Of a stretch of 64,000 bases of DNA, positions 42,077 to 53,604 are shown piece after piece (within the stretch, counting starts at the first letter, position 1; every line of letters begins with the position of its first letter). The notes beneath the pieces are model-generated. The model saw only the letters and a list, made by a program, of their open reading frames with translations. It was not told the origin of the DNA and ran no database searches. This DNA comes from Ephydatia muelleri (lineage: Eukaryota > Porifera > Demospongiae > Spongillida > Spongillidae), in assembly GCA_013339895.1 (NCBI GenBank), contig JABACO010000084.1:62001-126000 (forward strand), written 5' to 3'. The position numbers were made by a program, and so were the translations under genes.

Positions 42077-42747
42077 ATCAGCAGCATTGCACAACCATTA
42101 TCAGTGGTAAATCTGAAACATTTGAATCGGATCATTGTGAGTTGATCTGTGTTCCCATTATGGTCTTTTATGCTCTTTTTACTGTTTTAGATAAGCAGCA
42201 TTGCTTAACCATCATAAATGGAAGAGCTGAAGTATTTAAATGGGAGCATTGTGGGTTGATGATTTGTGTTCCCATTGACTGCCTCCCGTCAAATATCAGC
42301 AAGTGTGAGCTTTTGATTACTGCTCACCTGAATACAGAAATGCATCTACCATCAAAATCATCCCTGGTTAGTGGTGTTTATAACCTTACGATGGTGCCAA
42401 ACATTCAAAAGCTGAATACACCGCTTGAACTATCCATTGAGCACTGTGTTAGCCTTATGCCAGGTCAAGAAAGCCACCTCTCCTTTGCTGTAGCAAGAGG
42501 AGAATCAGCTACTAAATTTGAGTACTTGGAAGGGGGATCATTTTATGTTGATCCTATGACAGGTAAAAAGATTGGAAAGGTTCTGCTCTACTCTTTCTCA
42601 ACATTTGCAATAGTTTTCTCATGGTTATCTAATTTGCTGCTGGATGCTGATATTAATTGCAATGGGAGAGTGTATTATGATGACTCCAGATTAAAGTGTC
42701 GAAAGGTGCAGTTGATTATCACAAAGGATATTGAGCTAGCCAATAAG
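42077..42747 (+). CDS. ZU5 domain and start of UPA-like region, with duplicated N-terminus (gene 3)
   Basis: The main exon starts at 42191 (after ACTGTTTTAG) with KQHCLTIINGRAEVFKWEHC, GLMICVPIDCLPS. It continues CELLITAHLNTEMHLPSKSS, LVSGVYNLTMVPNIQKLNTP, LELSIEHCVSLMPGQESHLS, which fit ZU5 (VSGVY, EL.IEHC). UPA-like strands follow (VLLYSFSTFAIVFSWL, CRKVQLIITKDIELANK), ending phase 0. Upstream, 42077-42190 is a partial copy encoding QQHCTTIISGKSETFESDHC, ELICVP. It has its own acceptor and is in frame with the main exon across the second acceptor. Two 3' splice sites therefore give proteins differing by 38 residues. Overall similarity to the gene 2 ZU5 is low. The HFS-type cleavage motif is replaced by YSFSTF. 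Confidence 0.75.
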
Positions 42748-42937
42748 GTAAGGGAGCTTAGGAAATAATTGAGAAAACCTTAGATGGTTACAATTGTAAG
42801 AGCTGCTTATATTTATTTGCCCATTCAGACATATTTTGCCGGAATTGCAATGTCTTTTATTAGCACTTAATAATTTCAACAAGTTTGACCTCTCACACCT
42901 CATTGTAATCTTAAATTATATGACAACATTCTTTCAG

Positions 42938-43030
42938 ATTGTTGATATGGAAATCCCATTTAAGGAACAATTCAATTTGAATGTTTTATTTCGTGAACCG
43001 GAAATTCGATTGGATATTCCAAGTGCAATA
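42938..43030 (+). CDS. UPA-like region, middle exon (gene 3)
   Basis: The 93-nt exon, phase 0 at both ends (CTTTCAG, then ATA|GTAGGT), encodes IVDMEIPFKEQFNLNVLFRE and PEIRLDIPSAI. It matches the position and phase of gene 2 exon 27152-27286. Confidence 0.6.
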
Positions 43031-43328
43031 GTAGGTGATGGATGGCGCTTCATTCCTTCTTACTGAACCTCTTGGGGTAAGTAATCGCATCATGCATAAG
43101 TTTGTTGATTGAACTAATCACACCATTTGTGATATGATGAGGGAGGCTAGAGAGGTACTCAACTACCCCAAGTAAGAGGACTGCATGTACCAGAATGTTA
43201 GTTGCATTTATAGCTGTTTGGCACCTCAATTACCATTACAAAGTGAATTTATTTTGGGATTGTGCTCCAGGTCTCAAAGGATGGATACAGCACACCCACA
43301 TATTCCTGATTCATCATGGCTCTTCTCC

Positions 43329-43478
43329 ACCATCCCACCCCCATTCCCCACCCACCCCAATTCCCCACCCAACCCCCATTCCCCACCCACCCCCATTCCC
43401 CACCCACCCCCATTCCCCACCCACCCCCATTCCCCACCCCACCCCCATTCCCCACCCACCCCCACCCCCACCCGGCCC
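43329..43478. repeat. C-rich minisatellite in gene 3 intron
   Basis: About nine tandem units of CCCCATTCCCCACCCA (about 16 bp, some one base shorter) form a strongly strand-asymmetric C-rich tract. ORFs through it on both strands are low-complexity shadows. Confidence 0.85.
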
Positions 43479-43654
43479 CCTCCATAATGTATTTGGGTCA
43501 GAGTTAAAAGCCTGTTCATTGTACTAGCAGTAGACTGCGAGTGGGTCTTTTCCTCCTCCCCTCTCCCTCTACGCACACACAGCCACTGTCATACATCAGA
43601 CGGTACATGTACATGTATATCCACAGGGCATAAAGTTTTGTTTTCATTGTTAAG

Positions 43655-43817
43655 ATTACAAAGAAAGAAGTTGAAGAATTTGGAAAAGGAAAACGACTAC
43701 CAGGATGTACTTTTAGCATACGGTGGACTTCAACTAATAAAGTGAAAAATCATGTGCAAGGAATTGATCTCATTGGGGCAAAGAGACCAAAAAGAATAAC
43801 AGTGGAATGCACATCAG
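43655..43817 (+). CDS. UPA-like region, last exon (gene 3)
   Basis: After TTGTTAAG the phase-0 frame reads ITKKEVEEFGKGKRLPGCTF, SIRWTSTNKVKNHVQGIDLI, GAKRPKRITVECTS, leaving phase 1 at TCAG|GTTTAC. The final strands (IDLIG..., ITVECTS) align in position with gene 2 (VELEIKG, IAINIPPFD). Confidence 0.6.
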
Positions 43818-44344
43818 GTTTACCTCTTTTCCTCCTAATTGCTACTTCCTCCCAAAGTTTCTCCCATTCCCTATCTTTCTTGTATCCCTTCTTTCTCAGT
43901 CTCTTATTGCATTTGCAGATTTGTTTACATTTAAGAGCATTGCTAATCTAAACCACTAGTTTCATTTTAGAAAATGTAGAATATTGTTGTGTATTCAGGA
44001 CATTCAATAACTCATGATGAATCCAAATGTTATCCTAACATGAAATTCCATTTAAACCGATGAATAAAACATTCTAAACCAATATTTCTATGAGAGTCAT
44101 ATATCATAATGGTCTAGACAGATTAAAAATGCATCATATTTCCTACTTCATTCCTTTGTATATTCAAATGACACATTTTGTTGTAGTTTACTGGCCCTAT
44201 TTTAAAGGTCTCTCCCAGCTGTATGACTACATGTAACAATGGTTAGAAGGACATATACGTGTATGTACTGTATTTGTGCAGAATATTATTGCAAGTGCAG
44301 TAGCACTTGCTTCATACCCTCTCTCCCATTCCTTCTCTTTATAG

Positions 44345-44431
44345 AACCAAGCCCTGTAAATACTGATCCAGTGCCTTTATCCTATCTTTTGTCAGAGTTG
44401 ATAGCAGAAGTTGTACAAACGAATTTGGAAG
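44345..44431 (+). CDS. Linker exon before the death domain (gene 3)
   Basis: The 87-nt phase-1 exon after TTTATAG encodes PSPVNTDPVPLSYLLSELIA and EVVQTNLE, with a weak donor GAAG|GTTACT. The proline-rich start resembles other linkers. The helical part may be the start of the death-fold region. Confidence 0.5.
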
Positions 44432-44469
44432 GTTACTACACATTTAGTTTACGAATGCTCCCATGTCGT

Positions 44470-45095
44470 ACATGATGTGTATGGAGGGCCACATGTACAT
44501 GATGTGTATGGACGTGTATGGAGGGCCACATGTACATGATGTGTATGGAGGACCACATACGTGTATGGAGGGCCACATGTACATGATGTGTATGGAGGAC
44601 CACATACGTGTATGGAGGGCCACATGTACATGATGTGTATGGAGGACCACATACGTGTATGGAGGGCCACATGTACATGATGTGTATGGAGGACCACATA
44701 CGTGTATGGAGGAGGGCCACATGTACATGATGTGTATGGAGGACCACATACGTGTATGGAGGAGGGCCACATGTACATGATGTGTATGGAGGACCACATA
44801 CGTGTAGGAGGGCCACATGTACATGATGTGTATGGAGGACCACATGTACATGATGTGTATGGAGGACGACATGTACATGATGTGTATAGAGGACCACATG
44901 TACATGATGTGTATGGAGCACATGTACATGATGTGTATGGAGGACCACATGTACATGATGTGTATGGAGGGCCACATGTGTATGGAGGGCCACATGTATG
45001 GAGGGTCACATGGTACATGATGTGTATGGAGGACCACATGTACACATGTGTATGAAGGGTCACATGTATGAAGGGTCACATGTATGGAGGGTCAC
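44470..45095. repeat. Minisatellite, unit ~27 bp, in the last intron of gene 3
   Basis: More than 20 units are built from GTGTATGGAGGACCACAT and GTACATGAT, with variants that carry ACGTGTATGGAGGGCC. A higher-order alternation of about 60 bp is visible at 44500-44810. Long ORFs in all frames (for example MYMMCMED repeats) are produced by the repeat and are not taken as genes. Confidence 0.9.
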
Positions 45096-45427
45096 ATGGA
45101 CATATTGTGATATTCATGGATGTAATTGTGTGAATTACATGAATGGTTTATTTAATGTCCACTGATCTGATAATCACAATAATGATCCAAAATTTATGTG
45201 CTTTTTTGAAGGGGAATGGTCCAGGCTAGAATGAAAAGAGAGTCTTGGCTCAAAACAGATGATTGGTGCATTGGATGATGATGAGCAATAAATTTCGGAA
45301 AAGCCAAGCATCTCTGGAATAATCCCCTAAATACATTCCACCAATGGCTGGGTACTACAGAAGTATTATAATAACCAGCACCATGATCTCCTGAACTATG
45401 CAGTTTATCTTATGTCCCTATCTCCAG

Positions 45428-45690
45428 GAACACCCACTTTGACGGAATTATTATCCTTCTCAGATAGGAATGTGAACATTGCTGAACTAATTGGAGTTAA
45501 TTATTTTAATTTTGGAATATTTTTGCTGGAAGACAGTAATGGAGTCATTGTGAAAGCATTAGAGAAAGAACACTTACGGAACGCTGAAGAAATCAATGTG
45601 GCCATACTGCAACGATGGCTTCAGGGAAAGGGTGTGAAGCCAGTGACTTGGTCGACTCTGATGACTGCACTACAAAAGATTATGATTTGA
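45428..45690 (+). CDS. Death-domain exon (gene 3, last exon)
   Basis: After TATCTCCAG the phase-1 frame reads TPTLTELLSFSDRNVNIAEL, IGVNYFNFGIFLLEDSNGVI, VKALEKEHLRNAEEINVAIL, QRWLQGKGVKPVTWSTLMTA, LQKIMI and TGA. The pattern (L..LI....W/Y..FG..LL......I..I......L......N..IL..WL.......TW..L..AL..I) is a death domain of the kind common in sponge and cnidarian adaptor proteins. AATAAA follows two bases after the stop. It is more similar in style to the exon at 20477 than to 19981. Confidence 0.8.
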
Positions 45691-45697
45691 AAATAAA

Positions 45698-48359
45698 ACT
45701 CGGTGTAGATTAGAATTCTGAACAGTAATTAGTAGTAATACATATTGGTATATGTTGGTAGTCTGGGGACCCAAAGGATGATCATCGTGTACTTTGATTG
45801 AAGTAGTGGGTAGAGCTCATATTCAGCAATCTACACTTGGTCAGATGGCTACTCACCCCAAGTGATTCTCCAATCTTGAGACTACTAAGAATGTCGACAA
45901 GACTACTTGGTCACGTGTAGTATGCATAAAGAATGGCCATTGAGTGAAAACACAGGCATACACACTATATCTCCATCTCACTATAGGTAATACAAATATG
46001 TGGTTCATGTCCAATTTTACTGACACACAGAGATGCTGCTAACAGAACCATGGTACATGTTACAAGAGAAGTCAGAATGTATGCACAAATTAGACACACA
46101 CAGGGGTGCATGTGCACATGCAACAACGCACTCATACGAGTACAGGGTGCATGCATATGTATCCTGCAAGGACATGGATCAGTGTATGGACATGTACAGA
46201 CATGTTCCATCAGCATGCACACATTTGGTCAAAATGTGTCGCTAGCTAGGCCTCTGCTATAGTGTACTCCTGTGCAGTATACAGCTTGCATAAATGAAAC
46301 TATGCATCGTAAAGGATGACAAGAAAATAATCAAGCTTTAATTAGATACTTCTCTTTTCATATGACTGAATGTGAAAATACATAAACAGTGTTGCAATCA
46401 ATAAAACATTTTTGAGTACTTAATTCAATTGTATCATGTAAAAGTGTGTAATTAAAATAGACACTTAATATTTTTACAGACTACTGCAAGCTACATGCAC
46501 AGTGTGGAAATGTTTGCGGGTGAATGGGGTGGGCCCAATAGGTGTTGGGACTCCAGTATGCCATGAACTACTCAACTGCATTGACGATGTAAAGCATGCA
46601 GCAAAACAGTACAGCATGTGCATGGCCCGGACTGCATGCAGTTAGCCTTCGTGAAGATCTACCGGAGTATGCGCCCATCTCATGTCCATGGTGTCCTCTG
46701 GTGACTAGTACTTCACTACTGTCCCACCTGAGAAGATAAGAGTATGTGTGTCTTAGGTGGAGATAATGTAGAGCTGTTTGTTACCAGCCATCAAAATCAA
46801 AATGAATTGGACATCAAAGAAGTGTGCCGGTGTGTATAAGTTTCATTTGCATATTGTAAACATATTGGAGTGTGCATGGGTTTGTAGTGTGGGCGCAAAG
46901 AAGTAGTGTGGAAGGATTGTGGGGTATGTGGGAGAAAATCATTTTGATTGTATAGAGTGGGAGAAAATCATTTTGCACTGGGTGACATAATTACATACAT
47001 TTGGCATATCACGGGTGAGTACAACATTCTCTGTCAAATTAAAGTCGTCTAATAAATTTTAGATTATTTAAGATCTGTACTAATACCAATGACTCAAACC
47101 AGTACAAGTTAGCAACAGCACAAGGAAACTTCTACCATCTACCCGCCAACAATTAGTGAAATGAATCCTTCTAAGGGTGTGCTTTTAGGTACATCTATAT
47201 GAACAAAGGGAAACCCACCAGCAGCCCAAATTTAACCAGTGAACTACATTTACAACAAACTCCTTGTGTCCTTAACATATAGCAAACTTAACATTGAAGC
47301 TGAATTAAACATTGAAGCTGAAATAAACGCTAAATGCTAACATCAAGCCTCTTCACTCGTTAGCAACTCCATGTCCTAAACATCCCGTTGCCACACTCCT
47401 GAGATGGGTGGTGTAGAAGAAGCAGCTGAGTATCTAGCATATACTATGAGAGTATGAGTTGGTTAAGTATAGTTATCAGAGTCACAGGGCTAAAAACCAT
47501 GCTTACATTTTCTTTTAACTTGTACAAATACACTGCACATAATTCATATGTATAGGTGCAGTACAATAAAAGATACAACCTTTAGCAAACTGTTACAGTT
47601 CGCTGGTGACCTAGCTTTTACCTACAACTAACTAATACTTCTTGCTGGATGTCGATATAAAAGTGGTCCATGTCGATGAAACCATATTTCATCATAATAG
47701 AAAAACGAAAATAATCACATTGTATTAGCCAAGTTGATCTTTTAAACATTTCAATGCTTTTCAATCATATGCAATGCATTTTATTTACTGTGTGCATGTG
47801 TTGTATCGTGTTCTATGGAACGCTATACATTACCGCATGCGGTTTAACTTTGCTGCTTTGCACGCTGTTTGCGAGTCTGCATGCACACATAATTTTTATT
47901 TTCAGGGAAACCAAGAGCTGCATTGATATAGATGGCCTATGCATGCTTATGAATTTACAGTAAAGAAGGGAAGGGGTGTAAAATGATAAAATGATAAGCG
48001 TAGTACCGAACTAAAGTGCGTGCATCAAAACTACATGTGATAGTTGCAGCTCTTATAAATTATAATGCGAGCATAGTGTAAAAGGTTACTCTACTTATTC
48101 TACAACTAGTACCTGTGATTCTGTTTCTAGCGGATCTTTTAGTTTTTTAGTTTCCCCTAATTCGGACCCACTTTATTCGCGGACGCGGTGTTAAAAGGTT
48201 CTAAGCATCCACACAAACTATGCACTTCAAATACATGTAATATATGTTTCAAGAACATCTGCCTCACTATCGTCTTTTATCTTGTTGTCAAAGCAGACTG
48301 CAAAAAACCTACAGTAGTTTGCAAGGAAGAGTTACATCAGCTTTCCACATAGCATTGCA
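45698..48359. other. Intergenic region downstream of gene 3
   Basis: I find no supported gene. ORFs at 45965-46262 and 47754-47963 lie in TG/CA-rich sequence without motifs. Confidence 0.5.
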
Positions 48360-48667
48360 ATGGCCCCAGAATTACATGTTTACCTCTGCCCGGCACAGCC
48401 CTATGGATGGAACTGGATGAATGCAACACAGGTGCTATTAAGCTCCTACTGCACGCAGTACATGCAGGTGCATGCGGTTTTATGAGCAACCCTCGACGTC
48501 TGTTATTCTGAAATCAATATTTGTATGATGAGAGCCAAAATGATTTATTATGTACACACGTTATTGAAAATGCGGGTTGTTTTCTTCTTTACCAGCAGAT
48601 GTACTGTGTCAATGTAGTTTTACCATCTTGCTGCAGATGCAAGAGGGAGAAAACTGCAGCCATCTAG
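48360..48667 (+). CDS. Tiny two-exon Cys-containing ORF, copy 1
   Basis: Exon 48360-48431 opens with ATG and reads MAPELHVYLCPAQPYGWNWM, NATQ, then the donor CAG|GTGCTA. Exon 48596-48667 follows TTCTTTACCAG with QMYCVNVVLPSCCRCKREKT, AAI and TAG. The join is phase 0. The copy at 55787 keeps both splice sites and the full second exon. This is only 47 residues; it could be the end of a larger gene whose upstream exons I did not find. There is no confident family match. Confidence 0.4.
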
Positions 48668-48945
48668 TAAAATCTGCATATGCATATTTATAGGTCCACG
48701 TGACGTTATTTTGTCCATGTTGATACTCTCTCGCTTACAAAAAGGACATCACGCGTTTCACTTGGTAGCTATGTGAGTGAGATACAGTTATAAATGTTTA
48801 GGCAGCGGCACGTGTGTGCCTATTAATTTGATTAACATCTGAAAAGTAGTTTCTCATGCCACAGCTGACGCAGCGGATGGATTACATCACCGATCGATAC
48901 CCGATATGCGCATTACGTCAATGTTTACTGGGAAGACGCAGAATT

Positions 48946-50038
48946 ATGGGGAACGCTAAAGCCAAGGAGGCGATGAATTATACAGTAGCGGACAGGAACG
49001 ATGGAGAAGAGTGCAACGAAGCACGTGACGACCATGGGCGTAGTGGTGAGGGCGATGACAGCAAACTAGGCCGAACCTGTCTGTCAGAACAGAGCAAGAC
49101 GATCAGCTTTAACGTTCTGCTCCTCTGCACTGCACAGAACAGTACTACGACAAAGAGCAGCCGTACGTTTACTGCGAGAAAGGTCCCAGAAAGTGTCGCG
49201 GCTTTGAAACTAGCTATCCAGGAAGAATTGCACGTGCCGGTCTACGATCAGAAGCTGTCGTTTGGCTCTACTGTAATGGCGGACGTCGAGAGCTTGGATT
49301 TCTACAGGTTGAAAGATGGAGATCAGATCACACTAGAGTACACGACAACTGTTGACGTCGAATGCGCTTTACATCTCATGTCGCTACTTCGTAATGCCCT
49401 CGAGTTCGTCAAGAATGCGCAGAGCCAATTGGCATCTGGCCGCATAATTTCCCCTGAATTCAGTAAACAGATTTCTGACACGCTTCATGTGGAAGGCATA
49501 ATACAATGCTACGATCAGTTGGGTTATTTGGGTACCGCAGACGACAAGTTAGCACTTGCGAACTTCACATTCATCCTGAATAATGGAGGGCTAGATCTGA
49601 TCACATCGCTTCACTCGTTACTGTTGAAACAAACATGGGACCAAATTTGCCATCTCGACCTCCAGCATTTGGAGAGGCAAGTGCTATTTTTAGTAAAAGC
49701 TCTCTACAGTTCAGTGCTGCCCTACCACTTGAGATCCAAACTTATTAATTATTTGAATAACATATTTGGTTCCTTTCTTCGAGTTCCAATATTGTCAGAA
49801 AAAATAGCCATTCCTCATAATCCCAACCTGCCTGCCTCTACAAGACCCCAGCAACTCCAAATACTGGTCGACGTTTATTTGCTGCTGTACTTTGCCTTGT
49901 CTCGTAAGTTTTGTAACAGCGTTATGCAACTCTATGTAATGTACACACCAATTCAATAATTTTAACACACTAGTTGAAATTATCCCCACCCCCATCAGAA
50001 TAGATCTTGATAACTCGCTGGTTATATAACTCCCCTCG

Positions 50039-50072
<34 letters not shown>

Positions 50073-51598
50073 TTTCAGGGCACATCTTCCCGCATTAAAT
50101 ATAAAACCCTTAAGGCTTCCCACTGACTTTATGTATCGACTTCATATGCATGTTTATATGGATTGTGGGAAAATACCAAACTGCAACACACAAGGATTAT
50201 GATCTGTTAGAGAAAAAAATATTTACTCAATTAATGTAATGCAGTACGAGAAATGGGTTGATGCGGTATGTGCTTATAGCAAACTGTGTAACACTAGACT
50301 TTATGTTTTATGCTAACTCTTAGCTGAGACTTCATATGCATTTATATTACAGCCATGATTTCAAAAACCAACCCCATCACTTGTGTTCAAGCATGTGGGC
50401 AGTGGAGACAATATGGCTGGCTCTGGGTATCAATTGGGTACCTTCATTGCAGAAGCAGCTAGCCAATGTACTTTAGGTTTGTGAAATGGGAAATGAAATT
50501 ACCATACTTTTCACTTAGCATATCAAAAGATGAACAGCATCAAGTCCAGATAGTAGAAAATGAAAAAGTAATGAAACAGTTGATTGGATTTCTGACAATT
50601 GGGCGTCTCCCTACCCTCTGCTGCCTTGAGAATCTCTTATACAACTCTTACACACATAAGCACCTCTCAAACGTAGATCTCATTGTTGCCTTAATGAAGA
50701 TTGCAGAGAGACCTTCTTCACAGCCTGTCATGTTTGAAGACATGGATCCAGCACTTTGCTCAAAACTTGACTCTGATGTTGCAAAGTGAGTGAGTGTGTT
50801 TCTGATCATCTGCATGTGTGCATGAAATTGGAGTAAAGAATTAGTTATGCGTATCTCATGAGGATCAAATAATATGTGACTGATTTTATGATGAAGGGAT
50901 TATATTGCAGAGTAGGCCAGGAGTGCCACTAGTTCACTGTTACAGTGCAGAGCCTTGCACTTAACACACGTAGACAACTTAGACGACTTATGTGTACTAG
51001 CTCATTCTGTGCTTTAAAAAATGCTTTTACCTGTACATCCAGGTACTTTGTTGTCATGATCATATCACATCTGGCATTGACCAAAGCAGTTCTCTTGCCT
51101 AAGCAGTTAATCCCTCAAATGGAGTTCTTCGTAAATCATTTTCTCAGCAGTTTGGATTTTAGTCTATTTTACATCTGGATGCGAAAAGCTAATGGGTTTA
51201 TTTGGCATGATCTATTCACTCCTTTGAGGCTTGCATACAGTCAACTGCGCTATACATCAATATGCCGAATAGACTCACTGTGCTTCGAGGCTGTAATCAT
51301 AAGTCTCCAAATGCTACTGAACAATGATGATGAAAGACAAATTCTAATCAAGCAGGGTTTACTTGATTACCTAATCTGCCTGCCGTGGCACATTAGTGAA
51401 GGGCTTGAGGCACATAAGAGGGCAAAGCTGCTATTGGAGATGGTTGGTTGTAACATTCCCCTCCAACCTCCCAGTCTGAACAATATCGTAAGAGCAAAGT
51501 TGGCAGCCATGTGGTGTGGACTCGAAAAGGCTATGAGCTCACAGTTGGTGTCCTTCTGCCTGGATACAGCAATCAAACAGCATAAAAGGACAGTTTAA
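48946..51598 (+). pseudogene. Ubiquitin-like-domain protein with helical C-terminal region, copy 1 (frame-disrupted)
   Basis: Exons 48946-49903, 50353-50476, 50530-50785 and 51043-51598 are separated by GT-AG introns, one only 53 bp. I chose the ATG at 48946 because it gives MGNAKAKEA, a possible N-myristoylation start; the frame is open further up to 48856. A ubiquitin-like fold follows: TISFNVLLLCTAQ, VAALKLAIQEELHVPVYDQ, KLSFGSTVMADVESLDFYRL, KDGDQITLEY. The remainder is leucine-rich and helical, perhaps armadillo-like (LIGFLTIGRLPTLCCLENLL, EAVIISLQMLLNNDDERQIL). Compared with copy 2 it lacks one T near 49875 and 7 bp in exon 2 (about 50440), so as written it stops early. It is either a recent pseudogene or affected by sequence errors. 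Confidence 0.6.
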
Positions 51599-53400
51599 AA
51601 CTTTTGTATAGATGCACAGTGTTGCTTGTGGGAGCTAGAAGTGTATCTGCTTTCACACTTGTGGCTTCTTATTGTATGACTGTATATTAAGATAAATAAC
51701 TTTCATCAAATTAGACACTTGCCTGAAAATTGTTAATATTAGTTATCATCTGTGCTCAATACTTATTTGTAACAGCTAGCTAGCTCTGCACAGTTTTGAC
51801 AAAATATGTCGGATACAGGTGGCACCACATCTTCAACAGCGGTAAGACTTCTTCTATGTAGGCACCTAACATATAGCAGTTAATGGTGCGTTACTGTTGA
51901 TGCCTTGTACCAGCACCCGTCATGTTGCAGAGTGGTTGCAAGTTAGAGCGCTACATTAGCCATGCTCGCTATCTGTCTCGCACATTAGATTAAAACACAC
52001 ATTATGTCCACCAAACCTTGTAATTGAGGTCAGCCAGCAGCCTGTTTTACAAAGAGAATGCTGCCAAAGTTGTCACAAAATGAACATTCACCCACACACT
52101 CCCACAAGCACACATGCACTGACACACACACAATGAGGTCAGTTCATTAAAGCCAAAGAAGGTGACAATTCCCTCCCTCCTCCAGTCCAGTAGAATATGG
52201 TACATTGAGCTATAAGACTGGGACAAGAGTATAGATTTATTTTTGCCTAAGGATGTGTGTGAGGAGGGAGAGAGGGGTGGTGTGGGGAGGGGGAGGAATG
52301 GTGTGTAAAGGGGTGGTGTGGGGAGGGGGAGAGAAGGTGTGTAGATGGGTGGTGTGGACAGGTAGGAGGGATGGTGTGGAAAGGGGTGGTGTGGGGATGG
52401 TGTTTTAGAGGCGTGGTGTGGAGGGAAGGTGTTTGGAGTAGGGTGTATAACCGGTTATCAGGTTATTCGGGTTATTCGGATATTCGCAAAATCCTATCCG
52501 TTCGAATAGCAACTTAGCATTACTCGGAAAAATCGAATAGTGAATTTTATCTATTCGAAATAACCGGTTATTTTTCTCCATTCGGAGGTACTTAGGTATT
52601 CGTCGCCAGCATCGACAATTCGCCCATTATTGGAATACCTTTTTATACCAATATTCGGATATGATTTTCAATCGAGTATTTCATAATTAGAGTTATATAC
52701 CAAAAGTAATTATTAATAACAAACTATTTAGGTAATATAAATGTACATAACAATAACATCTACACACAGACAACAAATCAGTAAGATGGTGGCATTAACC
52801 TGGCTAGGATTGATGTAGCATTTGGCTTAACCAGTTGTAAGTTAAGGCGGCCATAAATGTCAATGAGGGTTACAGATTTAGGTATATAACATACGTCATG
52901 GTTGTTGTTATAATTTATACATACGTGCAATGCATCGGAAGCAATCAATAATTGAGTAAACAGGTAGACTCTAGTAATGTAATACAAAATATTTAACCGA
53001 TTAGCGCCGAAATATGTTTTGTTTAGCTACAGTAGAGTTGTCCAATAATCAACTAAATGAGGCAGCAGAGGAATGTTAGGTAGCAGGAAGGAGGGTTTCA
53101 ACAATGTAAACTGAAGCCGTGAACGTGAATAACTTCTAATCGGTGTAATGTTTCAAAGGGTCTCTTTGGTTACGGTAAACACATCTTTGACGCAGATATG
53201 CGTCTCTCGGCGTTAAACGGTTAAATTGCGTCAATTGGGGATATAAACACTGTGTAAAAAGGGTTGTTATACTCGCCTGTATCACATTGTTATACAAGTA
53301 GTTATACAGTATTTGGGACAGTAAAATTGCCCCACGGATATATTATAAAATGTTGTAAAAATGCATCGCGTTTGAATCGCTATAACTTCCCAACGGTTAA
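51599..53400. other. Downstream part of duplication copy 1
   Basis: No gene is supported. A G-rich GGTGTGGGGAGGG tract occupies about 52255-52440. A block with repeated CCGGTTATTCG and TATTCGAATAG-like words (52450-52640) looks like the end of a DNA element. The part near 53300-53440 belongs to the repeat also seen at 5000-5580. Confidence 0.5.
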
Positions 53401-53604
53401 CGCTCACCATTTCACTACAGGGAAACATATTTTGGGGCCTTGTACCAGTTCCTTGCTGGTTGTAAATAAACTTTTCCATATATGTACATGCCATGCTAAT
53501 GTACATACACACATGTCATAAAGGGGTGTGGCTATATCATATGACCATTATAAAAAAGCAAGTTTGTGAGTACTTATAGCAATGACACAGTACACTTCTA
53601 TGTA

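Larger units (their letters stand above)
37374..45690 (+). other. Gene 3 model: CARD / RING-TRAF-MATH / ZU5 / UPA / death domain
   Basis: Proposed exons: 37374-37639, 39296-40102, 42191-42747 (or from 42077), 42938-43030, 43655-43817, 44345-44431, 45428-45690. Junction phases downstream of exon 1 are 1, 0, 0, 1, 1 and all keep frame. AATAAA at 45692-45697 directly follows the stop and may be the poly(A) signal. The product order is TRAF adaptor, ZU5-UPA and death domain, as in PIDD/UNC5 C-termini. Exon 1 has two one-base losses relative to gene 2, so the CARD part cannot be joined in frame as written. The rest of the model is open. Confidence 0.6.
48331..53384 (+). repeat. Direct segmental duplication, copy 1
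   Basis: This segment matches 55758-60238 in order and orientation with high identity over most of its length, from CAGCTTTCCACATA to ATCGCGTTTGAATCGCT. Copy 2 lacks 338 bp of the large exon and about 100 bp near 52690. The parts around 48680-48890 and 56100-56260 do not match. Confidence 0.9.

Noticed and set aside
43185-43576. Proline- or glycine-rich ORFs on both strands
   Set aside because: They translate the C-rich minisatellite and have no flanking coding signal.
44436-45079. Long overlapping ORFs (up to 211 codons) on both strands
   Set aside because: They are produced by the 27-bp minisatellite, whose unit length is a multiple of three; all frames are open and repetitive.
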